A DNA stretch of 64,000 bases from Berberis thunbergii. Its lineage: Eukaryota > Streptophyta > Magnoliopsida > Ranunculales > Berberidaceae. Positions 11,893 to 22,559 of the stretch are shown here, piece after piece. Each line of letters starts with the position of its first letter. Position 1 is the stretch's first letter. The stretch is from positions 186,001 through 250,000 of the forward strand of contig QNQO01000529.1 of assembly GCA_003290165.1 (NCBI GenBank), read 5' to 3'. A model generated the notes under the pieces. That model was not told the origin of the DNA and ran no database searches. It saw only the letters and a program-made list of their open reading frames with translations. The position numbers were made by a program, and so were the translations under genes.

Positions 11893-13236
11893 CCCCCATG
11901 CAAGGTTTACTCTTCAGTAGCCTCAGAGACATCAGCGAAGGTCAGCAGTTCGCTGAAAGTATCAACAATCCAACAAGGGCCATGCAAATTCACGTCAGGG
12001 TCGAGTCAACTTCTATCTGCCAACAGTTAGTCTATTTTTAGTTGTTTATTTTCCTTTCCATAGTCAATGTAGAGTTTTAGTTCTTAGAAACTTATGTGAT
12101 TGTCAATCATTTGAGAAATAAAGAAAGAATTACGCAAACACACTCTATGGATTACTAGAAAGATGTAACAACGGACGCTCTGAGGCGAATACAAAAGACT
12201 ACATACTATGAACATCTAAATCTGATGCGACATGAAATAAAGACTCGCTTAAATAGTTCGTCTCCATAAAAGAGCTAAGGTACCCGCAATAGGCTCCGTG
12301 AACTCTCCGATGAATGTTATCTGTGAGCAATTGTGGGACGAAATACTGGCATGTGCAAGACTAGGATGAAATAACATGTCCAATCCAATGCCCTTGAGGA
12401 TGCAACCCTCAAATATGGTCTGAGGCGGTACAAAATCGGCAACCAGGGCCCTACGAAAAGCTACAGCCAACTCACACCTCAATCCGGTCGACAAAATGAA
12501 CTTGGGACAAGTATCAAATTGATACAGGTCAAGTGCACCCTCCCACAGGAGCAATGAGAAGGGCGTCCAAGAGTCAATGGCCAAATCCAACAAACCATGT
12601 CAAACTCCACTCGTCCCGAGATCTCGATTTCTAGTGCAAGGTGAGTCAACGGGGTTGGCTGCTGGTATTATCTCTGAGATTAAGCACTCCAGAGCAGCAA
12701 CTGGGCACCAGCACATAAACGATAGACTTGTCTTTTGGGAGGGAGTTCATACTTATTCTCCACAATGTGAGAAGAAATTACGAATCTCAAGGAAATAATT
12801 AGGTGCTCAATCAGAGCAAGTGACCACACATAATAGTGATTCTCACCGTGACTCATCAGCGCAAATGACAGAACATTCGAAGACTCCAACGATGGAGATC
12901 TCCCTTTAGCTTTTGAAAAACCTAAAACATTTTCTTCAAGTAAGAACATTACAGGAGATACGTTCAGCAAGATATAGTGCCTACAACGATGAAGAAACAC
13001 CATTATATAGATATAGTGGTTCACCAAATAGGGGCTTCAACATTAACTGTCAGCATTGAAAATTGTACGGGAAACGAGAAGACGATGGTTTCCAATGATA
13101 CTGTGCAGGTCCACGTTCGTCCAATCAACGAGGCTGCATCCAACCCCATTAGTTGAAGGGGAGTAACCGATACTCAACCATCTCGCAATCCATGTCGTGC
13201 ACGTGCTACCATGCGATCTACGTTGTACACGTAGCA
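11893..13236. other. Unassigned 3' region of the Tat-like element with antisense ORFs
   Basis: No RT, RNase H or integrase motif is present. Three minus-strand open frames (12593-12249, 13027-12680, 13237-13043) follow one another. Tat-lineage elements are known to carry an antisense extra ORF in this position, so these may be its remains, but I recognise no domain in them. Confidence 0.35.
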
Positions 13237-13536
13237 TATTGCATACAAATAACCCTAACTCTCACTCTACGAGCCCATATTCTACCACATGTCTGACATG
13301 AGCATTAGAAACCCTAGTCATTTCTGACACACGAATCACACTTGCATACCGCCAGGTGATCCAAGGTACTCATATCTCTTCATAACTCATCTGCACAACA
13401 CACTCAGCTCGCAGACAGATGCTAGCACGTCCGCAGTTAGCGAAGCCCCTACCTGGCTAGGTAAGCTTAGTCGGCTTTGGCTGACGGTGATGACTTCTAT
13501 TTCACCATGACACCTAGTCCGCTCAGTGTGGATGTC

Positions 13537-14405
13537 GATGGTTTACGAAGTGGGAGTCCAATCAGCGCTATCAGCCTGATGACAACTACTTATTGCCAGG
13601 GACTATCGCCTCTTTGCGAACAACGGTCGTGAACCCGATCGGGTGAGCCTAGCTGGTGATGACTGGCAACGATAGCTTCTGATCAAAGCCCAGACCTATA
13701 GCCCCCACCACGCGAGCGAAGATGGTTTGGAAGGTGGGAGCCCAGTCAGTCTCGAATTGATTTTGATTGCTCACCACGGGACCACTACTCTTCTATAGAC
13801 CATGGTTGCCTAATTATCAAAACCTAGACCTGTAGCCCTCACTGCACGGGTGTAGATTGTTTAGAAGGTGGGAGCTCAGTCAGTCCCGAACTAATTTTGA
13901 CAGGTCGCCACGAGACCACTGCTCTTCTATAGACTATGCTCGCCGAATTACCAACCCCAAACTTGTAGCCCCCACTGCGCGGGTGTAGATGGTAAGAAAA
14001 GTGGGAGCTAAGTCAGTCTCAAACTAATTTCGACGGCTCGCCCCGGAACCACTGTTCTTCTACATACCATGATCGTCGAATATTCTCAAATTTGTAGCTC
14101 AATACGCACTAGTGTAGATAATTTGTAAGGTGGGAGCCTAGTCAGTCCCGAACTGATTCCAACGGCTTGCCATGGAACCACTGCTTTTCAGCCTGGTCGT
14201 CGAATCCTCTCATCTCAAACTTGTAACCCGCCACTCGTGGGTGTAAATGGTTTGAAATGTGGGAGACTAGACAGTCCCGAACTAATGTCGACGCCTCACC
14301 ACAGGATCATCGCTCTTCAACATACCATGATCGCCGAGTTCTCGCTCCCCAAACCTGTAGTCCACTCTGCTCTAACATAGATGGTCTAGAAGGTGGGAGC
14401 CCTAG
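13537..14405 (+). repeat. ~130-bp tandem repeat array (about six units)
   Basis: The block GATGG(T)TTNGAAGGTGGGAG recurs at 13721, 13855, 13988, 14117, 14246 and 14380, spacings 134, 133, 129, 129 and 134 bp. A more diverged unit starts at 13537. Each unit also contains CAGTC(C/T)CGAACT, a GACCACTGCTCTTCT-like phrase and ACCATGNTCGCCGA. It lies in the 3' part of the Tat-like element. Confidence 0.85.
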
Positions 14406-15815
14406 AAGGCTCATCACGCGGTCACTGCTTTCTTTTGAAACAGCGGCTACATAGATGAATCACAACTCAAGTCGCATAGTCATACTCACACAGGCTGACA
14501 TTCTATTACCAGCAAAAAATGCTCATGCTGACCCATAAAACCGTCCTACCAACACATGAACGTTTGCTACATGGAATGGCAGCATGAGCTCCCAAAACCC
14601 GACTGGGGACAAGCGCCCTAATTCAGAGACAACACATGTGCTCGACTATCATAGTTCACTCATGCCAGTAACTGCGACCAATGGTTAGATAGATGAAACG
14701 AGCCCCCAGTGAATTACCTTGAGAATGGGCCACAGCTCGGCAACATGGTCCGCTTTTCAACCATCCACGAAACACCCATTACCGAACGTGACTAAGCAAC
14801 AGTGACTCCGAGTCACTAGCAACGCAAAATGGTCAAGCTCTCAATAACAGATAACCACTCGACTTTCTATTGACCCAACCAGCCTAAGTTAACGTAAAAC
14901 GACAAGGAGAAACAATTGCATATTGGGTACACCTACGTACAGTGATATACTTGTCATGGATCGAACTACGGGTGAGATGACATGTCCTACTTGGGGACAC
15001 GCACGCTCCGAGGGGTTTCAAAGGCAAGGGAGGGATACTTGGGTGAGGTATGTTTGGCACGGGAGGAGAATGTGATTGTTGACAAGAAGTAAAACACTAG
15101 GACAAAAATTAAAATAGTTATCATATCATGACATGAAAATATGTATTGATTACTCTGATAGTAAGTTTGTAAGATTGCCTTGAGGGAATAAACTAAATGC
15201 TCATTCATCATTGAATGAGAACTACATGTCATCGTTAAGGTAAAATGCTTGTTGTTGGTATTTTATAATTGTGAGATTCTACCATGATGTGTATTATATT
15301 GAAAATAAGTTTCCTCATACCAGTATTGAAATATTGACCAAATTTTGTATTTGTTTTACAAATTTTGGTGCATTCATAATGAGCGCAGCCCAAGAGACAC
15401 ATCAGGGTTAGTTTGGAGAGTGGAGGCAAGCGTTCCAGCTTCGAGACAGTAGTTGTGGTTGGGGCACTTTTCAAAATTTTCTGGTTTTATCGATTTCATA
15501 GGTAATAAGATGTAAGACCCCACTTTTATTTTATTTATTTGAAGTCAAGATTTTAGGACGGATTGATGTAATAAACTTAGATGAGTTTGACTTATGATTT
15601 TTTTTTATTGATTAAAATGTGGTAAATGTTGATATGGTTATGAGAGGAAGAATTTTGAAAATGTTTTTTTATTTTATTTATTAGTTGTCTTTTGTCTGTA
15701 ATATTTAAATTATTCATGTCATGTTGGGATTTTTGAATAATTATTAATTTAGATTGTTTAAAAATCGGAGCATGACAATACTTCTAGTGAAAGTGTGAAA
15801 AAAAATTGAGAACAT
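14406..15815. other. No recognisable gene
   Basis: The first part (to about 14990) looks like the end of the Tat-like element. At 15511 TGTAAGACCCCAC resembles the start of some plant gypsy LTRs but has no partner copy in the window. Short open frames on the minus strand (15474-15235, 15232-14987) match nothing I know. Confidence 0.35.
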
Positions 15816-16130
15816 TCCCTATGTTTCAGCAGTAGGGAGTTTGATGTATGCTATGGTGTGTACAAGATCAGACATAGCGCATGCAATTGGTGTTGTTAGT
15901 AAATACCTTGTCAATTCTGGCAAAGTGCCACTGGGTAGCAACGAAGTGGATACTTTAGTACCTCAGAGGTTCTTCTAATGCATGTTTGTGTTTTGAAGTG
16001 GTGAACCTGTGCTAGTAGACTACAAAGATGTAGATATGGCAGGTGATGTTGATTCCATGAAGTCGACTTTGGAGTATCTATTTACATATGCAGGGGGAGC
16101 AGTGTCATGGCAGTCCAAGTTGCAGATTAA
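15816..16130 (+). pseudogene. Ty1/copia RT C-terminus and RNase H relic
   Basis: The plus strand reads IPYVSAVGSLMYAMVCTRSD then IAHAIGVVSKYL (15818-15910), and after a damaged stretch VDYKDVDMAGDVDSMKST and AGGAVSWQSKLQ (16015-16128). These are standard plant copia RT-end and RNase H blocks. Stops near 15980 and 16000 show decay. It belongs to a different copia family from the minus-strand element, which has DIAYAVSR at this place. Confidence 0.85.
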
Positions 16131-16182
16131 GGATTAAGGATTTGAGGAAGGTTTGTGGGATTGTAGATTCCTAGCTAATAGC

Positions 16183-16420
16183 TATATTGTCAAATCACCA
16201 AATGCAAACTTAAATAAATATGTCTTAAAGTCAAATTTCTTTACTTTTTTGTGTTAGCTTTTTTGAAAAGTTGAGTTTTAAAAAGCTCAACTTTTTGGTA
16301 AGAGTAACTTTCTACATTGTCAAATCACCAAATTCACACTTAAATAAATAAAACATAAAGTCAAATTTCTTTACTTTTTGGGGTTAGCCTTTTTGGGAAG
16401 TTGAGCTTTAAATAAGGGAG
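16183..16420 (+). repeat. Two-copy 130-bp direct repeat
   Basis: ATTGTCAAATCACCAAAT occurs at 16186 and again 130 bp later at 16316. Each copy is followed by CTTAAATAAAT, AAAGTCAAATTTCTTTACTT and a TTTTTGNNAAGTTGAG phrase. Copies differ at scattered positions. Confidence 0.75.
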
Positions 16421-16847
16421 TTCACCACAAATCAAGTCAAGATCTAGTTATTAGAGTTCAAGTATCATCTTAGATCCAAGTTCGGATCAATTGCATATTA
16501 AGTTCATATTTGTATTTGTCTTCATTTAAGCTTTATTTGTTTCAAATCTAAAGGTACGATGTAAATATGATACTTGATTTAGTTTTAATTTTTAGTTTGT
16601 TTCTTCTAAATTAGCAAAAATAAAATAATAACCGATCGATTTGGTTCGCTTGGTGAAGATATCGGTTCGGTTTCGGTTTCCAAAATATCGAAATCGATAG
16701 AAGCGGTTCGGTTGGCGGTTTCATCATGAAACTAAACCGTTGGGTTGGTTTTCAACCCTATTAACCATTGCCTTAATCATTTTCTTCATTACTTTTATTA
16801 ATATATTATTAGAATTACAATTTTTTTTATTTACTTAATGTAGAAGG
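16421..16847. other. Intergenic, with a GGTTCGGTT-rich patch
   Basis: No gene is visible. 16640-16750 is rich in CGGTTCGGTTT-like short repeats, with related forms on both strands, a pattern seen in dispersed plant repeats. I cannot name the family. Confidence 0.35.
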
Positions 16848-19080
16848 GTGATGATTATGTTGATGGTAATGTCAATACAAATGTTGAGACTAATAAGGGC
16901 AAGTCTGAGGCTAACACTGAGAAAAAAGCACTAGAAATGATAGTCAATGATGGTGACTTATTTCTTACGGAAGATGTAACGACCTAATCCATAGAGTACT
17001 ATATTGTCTGCTTATCTCTGTGGATCGAGTTGTTACAAAATGGTATCAGAATCTCGCCTAATCGAAAGTATGTCAACGAGGACGTTGGGCTCCCAAGGGG
17101 GGTACTGTGATACACTTGTGTAGGCAGACCTGAGGGGGAGGTTGTAGGAAAAGCTTAAGAGCCCATAGATCCCAAGAGGGTTGACAAGCTACATAAGAAA
17201 AATCATAGTTCCACATTGCCTGAGTGCGGGAGGGTGATGTGGATTTATAAAGTACTACGCGTTTTAAAGTCGTACAGGCCTTGGGCCCAAAACGGACAAT
17301 ATAGTACTATGTGGATCGAGTTGTTACAGAAGAGGTAAAGTTAATTCTTGTATAATCCTTTTTCACAAATTTATTGATTTTATTAACAAGTTTATTAATG
17401 TCCCTAACTTGAGTATACCTTTTTTTGTAGGTATTCCCATCGAGTTCATTCTTGATAGCTTGGTGCAAGTATTGGTAGTGATAATAACATGGTTATCATA
17501 ATCACTAAATTGAAACTTGCTCATCACAGACATAAAAAAAAAAAAAAAAAATTAAAAATCCATTTGGGATGTGAGAGGGGATGGAAGCTCAAGAAAAACC
17601 AAAGGCAAAAAATGGAGCATGACCCGATCAAGCAATACAAAAAAGCGTGGGTGCCCATTTCAGTTGAGAGATTTGACACAAGGTAATGATCATTGGAAAC
17701 TTCAAGTGACATATGGAACTCATAATCATCCTCGACATATAGATCAGATATTTGCAAAACATGTCAACGTCGGGTGTCTCCCATCACTTCATATTGTTCG
17801 GTTTGAAAGAGAGGTTTTCCAACAATGTGTCATAATTAAAGATTGTTTACAGTGTTATTAATCAGCTAAAGACACTCCAACTAAAAGGCAGAATAGTGTC
17901 GCAACACACTATGCACTTGTTGAGCAAGAATGGTTATATTGAGTGGCATACAGTGGACGAGCAAAATAAAGTCAATAATATTTTTTGGTCACATCTCGAG
18001 TCAATTCAACTAGCGAAGTATTTTCCATCAATGATGCTTATAGATTTCATCTACAAAATCAATAGCTATCGGATGACGCTATTTGAAATTGTGGGTGTCA
18101 CGTCGACTGACAAGATTTTCAAGTTGTTTGTTATTTTATATCTTTTGAGAATGAAGAGTCCTATGCCTGGTCATTGGAAAAACTATTGGGGATTTTTTAG
18201 CCAAACAAATTGCCAGCAGTGTTTCTGACTGATAGAGAGTTGGGTGTTAACAAAGTCATTCAACGAGTCTTCCCCAAAGCAAGGAGATTGTTGTGCACGT
18301 GGCACATAAATAAAAATGTTGAGAAGAATTGCAAAAAACACTTTGAGGGCAATGACGGGTGGAACAACTTTATAGAGTTTTTCTCAGATTTGTTTAGATC
18401 TACTACTGAGCAAAAATGGAATAAGAACACTGTTAAATCTGACAGAAGGTGGGCATCACAACCGAAGTGTCTAGATTATTTGCGGACGGTTTGGTATCTG
18501 CAGAATGATTACTATGTGAATGCATGGACCGACATTTTCATGCATTTTGGGCAAGGGACAACTAGTCGTGTTGAAAGCGCACACTCCAAGTTAAAGAAAA
18601 ATGTTGAAAATTTTCCAAGGCACGTTTTTTAATGTGTGGACAAAAAGGCATGACATGATCCAAGTCCAACTAATAGAGATTGAAGCGTTATTTCAAAAAA
18701 GTCTGACAAATGTCAAGAAAGAGCATTTGCCACATTTATCTAGAAAACTTCATTGGTCTGTGGTCGCATAAGGCTCTCAATTTGATGTTATCGAAAATTC
18801 GCATGCTTGGAGCTGAATTTGTGGGTAATGACCTAGTCAAGTGTTGATGTGTGATTCAAACCACTCATGGTTGCCTTGTACTCATGAAATGACACAATAT
18901 CTTACTCTTATTAGAAAACTTACATTGACTATTTTCAACAAGTATTGGACGCGACTTAGCAAAACACTTATTCATGCAAGTGCGGATGTGATATAGACCC
19001 AGTGGTCAACGCCATTAAGCAAAAGTTTAATGAATTCACTCCTAATTAGTAGTTGATGTTGAAAATGAAGCTTCTAAATT
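16848..19080 (+). pseudogene. MULE (Mutator-like) transposase, decayed
   Basis: Blocks occur in several frames. A FAR1-type DNA-binding part has GCPFQLR and TYGTHNHPRHI (17660-17740). The MULE catalytic domain shows YIEWHTVDE (17935), MLIDFIYKINSYRMTLFEIV (18030-18095, first Asp region), VFLTDRELGVNKVIQRVFPK (18213-18275, second Asp) and CTWHINKNVEKNC (18295). TTSRVESAHSKLK (18560-18600) carries the last acidic position. A SWIM-like remnant, CVIQTTHG and LPCTHEM, lies at 18850-18885. Frames change at about 17860, 18215, 18635 and 18870, so it is a pseudogene. A TRIM-like element sits in its N-terminal part. Confidence 0.85.
16975..17328. mobile_element. 354-bp TRIM-like element with 5-bp TSD
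   Basis: It starts TGTAACGACC and ends GTTGTTACA, flanked by a perfect GAAGA duplication (16970-16974, 17329-17333). The first 63 bp (16975-17037) end GATCGAGTTGTTACA, which is repeated at the right end. TGGTATCAGAATC at 17041, right after it, matches an initiator-Met PBS. The outer ~40 bp also form an imperfect inverted repeat around GTACTATATTGTC. No protein is encoded. It could instead be classed as a fold-back element; TG/CA ends, TSD length and PBS favour TRIM. Confidence 0.75.
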
Positions 19081-19800
19081 TGAACTGCCCTGGTTCAACT
19101 GTAATAATTGAACCATCTGAACCTGTAATGGCCAAAGGGAGACCTAAAAAAAGAAATTATCAAAGTCCATTAAAAGGAAATTATCATGAGAGTGGCTAAG
19201 AAGTCAATAAAGTGTTTCTAAGCCAAAAAAAATGTGGAGAAGTGGAAAAGTACATTTATGAAGCAAATTTTGTTGTGGATTTGGAATTATATTCACAACA
19301 TTAAGAATGTACCCACTGGTAGGAATTGTGGATCCAAATGCATAGGCAACTTCCTAGTTTACGACAAGAATAGTCGTTGGAAACAAGTAAAAAAATGAGC
19401 TACTAATGGAGCTAGAAACTATGAGTTGTGGCTTTGAATGTGACACAAGGGTGGGTGAATGTGGTCAATGATGCTTTGACAATTCCAGAAGGCAATGCAC
19501 ACATTACAAACTGAAATTGGTTAATTGACCCAGATATGCTAGAGCTCGCAATGAACCATTATGGGTTGTGTGTTTGTGTGTTATGGGAACTAAAACACTA
19601 CATGTTTTCTATATATTCAGTAGCCGTCACAATTCAATGACATACGAGTATGTTTCATGGAATACCTTGCCCAGAGTTCCCACTTCGTCTTGCTCTATAT
19701 GACACTCAAACCTCCATTACCTTAGACAGTACCTACTTGGCCCTCTCACATGTTTCCAGAAGTTGTATCATGAAAAAGTTCATTTGATAGCCAACTAATA
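19081..19800 (+). pseudogene. Possible OTU-like cysteine protease tail of the MULE
   Basis: After a basic AKGRPKKRN motif (19131) the sequence reads SQKKCGEVEKY, then an H-I-K-N-V-P-T-G-R-N-C-G block (19298-19330). This resembles the IHNVVDVxGDGNCGFRA start of OTU-type proteases that some plant MULEs carry behind the transposase. The expected D-G-N-C is here G-R-N-C. Later residues (RWKQVKK, IDPDMLELAMNHYGLCVCVL) fit loosely. Frames change often. The assignment is tentative. Confidence 0.45.
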
Positions 19801-20392
19801 CATTGGTGACAAGTTGGTGAAGAAGTACAATGCGAAGAGTGCCAGCAAATGAAGAACTCAGAAGAGGTTGTTCACATTATGGATTGATGCATGCATGCAC
19901 ATTTTGTAATTGGTTTACAGAGTAACCTTTTAAAATTTTGTGACATGAATACATATACCAACACACTTATTCAAAAAATAGTATGTGTTTTTGTGACATA
20001 GGATGATCTAATTGTTAGAGAAACCACCGTTTTTGTATTTATGAATGACTTTTACATTATGATCGTTAAATTTCAACAGATTATATTATACATTTCATTT
20101 ATTGTGTTTCCATCTTACTAATGATACGCATCACCTAATATTGTTATGGTTATAAACATTGTAATTTGAAATGGTTAATAGGACAAAATTTGGTAATGGT
20201 TTCAAAAGTTGACTAAAAATAAATTAAACATGATAAAATCAAAAAATTCAGAAATTTGGACACAAAGTCAAAAGTCAAACTGGGATATAAAATGAAACAA
20301 AACATGACATGAATCACATAACAAGGTGCGAACAAAATAAAGATAATCACAGCGGCACATGCAAAACATACCAAAAATTGCCAAAATGTCTA
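19801..20392. other. Intergenic, no recognisable gene
   Basis: AT-rich DNA with only short open frames. I see no terminal inverted repeats that would close the MULE here. Confidence 0.35.
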
Positions 20393-20514
20393 GTTCCTGG
20401 CTCAGGATGAACGCTAGCGGCATGCTTAACACATGCTAGTCAGACGGGAAGTGGTGTTTCCAATGGCCGACGGGTGAGTAACGCGTAAGAACCTGCCCTT
20501 GAGAGTGTAACAAC
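20393..20514 (+). pseudogene. Plastid 16S rRNA 5' fragment (NUPT)
   Basis: The ~120 bp follow the 5' part of plastid 16S rRNA almost base for base: CTCAGGATGAACGCT, GGCATGCTTAACACATGC, GACGGGAAGTGGTGTTTCC, GACGGGTGAGTAACGCGTAA and AACCTGCCCTTG. Scattered substitutions (for example GCTAGCGG for GCTGGCGG) show it is an old nuclear copy, not plastid DNA. It stops abruptly where the palindrome array begins. Confidence 0.85.
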
Positions 20515-20520
20515 TAGCCT

Positions 20521-21537
20521 CGCAGGTCCACTACGATTGGACAGAAAACAAACTCTGTCCATTTTTTGTTTGTCTTGTTTGAGGTTTTTTTTAAATTTTT
20601 CGCAAATTTATAGTTTAAATACACTCTTAACAAAAAAAATTTATTGCAAAAGCACCATTTTGACAATGTTGAGTAAAAAGTCGACTTCGGATGCCTCGAA
20701 ATATGGATACTTGCAGAAAAAAGTGCAAAATTATGCTTTTGCAATAAATTTATTTGTTAAGAGTGCATTTAAACTACAAAAATTGCAAAGACTTTATTAA
20801 AAATAAAAAATTTGGACAGATTCTTTTTCTGACCAATCTTAGCGCATCTTGCAGTCTAGATATTACAATCGTAGAAGTCGCTGCGATTGGACAGAAAATA
20901 GACTGTCCATTTTTTGAATTTTATTTGTTTAACATTTTCTTAGTTTCTTCAATTTCTATGGTTTATATAAACTCTTAACAAATAAAATTTATTGCAAAAG
21001 CATTTTGAACATTGTCTTCAAGCATTCATACCTCGGATCTCCGAAGTTGACTTTTTGATCGACGTTGTCAAAATGGTGTTTTTGCAATTTTTATTTGTTA
21101 AGAGTCTATATAAACCATAGAAATTGAAGAAACCAAAAAAAAAGTGTCAAACAAAAAATTTCAAAACATGTACAGTCTGTTTTCTGTCCAATCACAGCAG
21201 TTCCTGCAAGTGCAATATCTAGAAGTGCAGAATCCGCTACGATTAGACAGAGAACTTGACTATGTCCATTTTTTGGACTTTTTGCAATTTTTAAATACAC
21301 TCTTAACAAATAAAATCTATTGCAAAAGCACCATTTTGAACATTGAGTTCAAGCATCCTAATTTCAAGACCTCTGGAGTCTACTTTGCTCGACATTGTCA
21401 AAATGGGTTTTTTTATTACAATTTTGCTTATTTGTTAAGAGTCTATATAAACCATAGAAAATGAAGAAACTAAAAAAAAAATCAAAAAATGGACATAGTA
21501 AGGTTCTCTATCCAATCGCAGTAGATCCAGCAAGTCT
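20521..21537. repeat. Tandem array of three imperfect palindromes
   Basis: Three fold-back units of about 310-390 bp lie head to tail: roughly 20521-20852, 20847-21232 and 21226-21537. Each arm starts with a phrase like CTGCGATTGGACAGAAAA and contains GTCCATTTTTT, ACTCTTAACAAATAAA and TTGCAAAAGCA. The same phrases return in reverse complement on the far side (CTGTCCAATC, TTTTGCAAT, TTTGTTAAGAGT). The short open frames on both strands come from these arms and are not genes. It may be a compound MITE or fold-back element. Confidence 0.75.
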
Positions 21538-22559
21538 GGATATTGCATTTGCAAGAGCCGTTGCAAAAGGGTATCTCTGGATTATTATGGTCTGCGTCGC
21601 AAGATCCGCTGCAAGTCTATTATCGATATTCACAATTTGTCATTCGAATTATGTTAGACCAGGTTACGTGTCCATTTTTCAAAATTATATTGATTATTGA
21701 GTTGAAAATTTTGAGGTGATAATACCTTATTCATAATATTGATTATTGAAGTGATAATTCTACAATGTGAATAATCATTTTTAAGGAATCATGTATAAAT
21801 GGATGTGTGTGTATGCGTGTTTTGGATGATATGTCCATATTCATTATTAAAACAAAACATCTTTATCTGCAACCTAAATTGAAGCTAGAAATTCATAAAT
21901 AATTCATGTATTGGGAAATCATAATTCATTTCATCAACTAAAACTCATTATATCAACAATGTACATTTCATTAACTACAAAGTTTACACCAAGACCAAAA
22001 TTGAACATCACATTTTCTTAGTTTTTCTTTTTTCCAGGTTGAGTGAAGTGATATTTTCATGTTTCTTCTTGGTTCTGACCTCACTTCTTCACCACCTATT
22101 TCACCACTATCAATGTTTCCTACACCATATCACCACCGCCACTTCCTCTACCACATCACCCCTTCTTGCACCATCACCGCCCCATCTTGTACCATCACCA
22201 CCGCATCTTCCTCTACCACCACCTGCATGACCACCACATGGAGCACCAACACCCCTTCCCCTACCAACTGTAATAACACCAACAACACCATTTGGAGCAC
22301 CACCACCATCACCACTTGGACCACCGTGTTGTTCTTCCCCTCATCTCCGAAGGTAGCAGGTGCAAATATTTGTCTTGGCGGGTCACCTACTTTCTTTTGT
22401 CAATAGAGGCGTCTACCAATTTAAAAGCCTCATCATCCAGCTTGTTCTACAAGAAAAACATTGATCTTAGTAAAAACAATAATTTTTTTTCAAATGTATG
22501 GAAATTTGTGAAAATATATAGATTACCCTATTGTGTGATATAAAAAGTGTTTTCTTAAG
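21538..22559. other. Intergenic, low-complexity ACC/CCA-rich patch
   Basis: 22050-22350 is rich in CACCA/CATCACC triplets giving artificial Ser/Thr/Pro/His-rich frames in all three phases. On the minus strand this could be the Gly-rich end of the neighbouring plant-mobile-domain relic. No gene is called. Confidence 0.35.

Larger units (their letters stand above)
8918..14990 (+). mobile_element. Tat/Ogre-like Ty3/gypsy element lacking RT and integrase
   Basis: The order is LTR, Tat-type leader, gag, protease, then about 3 kb without RT, RNase H or integrase motifs, including a ~130-bp tandem array (13537-14405). Tandem arrays in the 3' untranslated part are a known trait of the Tat/Ogre lineage. 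GACTGGGGACAAGCGCC near 14600 could be a decayed polypurine tract. No 3' LTR is seen. It is either a non-autonomous gag-PR derivative or an internally deleted and 3' truncated copy. Confidence 0.65.

Noticed and set aside
20393..20514. Functional 16S rRNA gene or bacterial contamination
   Set aside because: Only about 120 bp are present, with substitutions, embedded in plant repeats.
22039..22406. Ser/Thr/Pro/His-rich ORFs in three phases
   Set aside because: Produced by an ACC/CATCACC simple-sequence stretch; no start context or domain.
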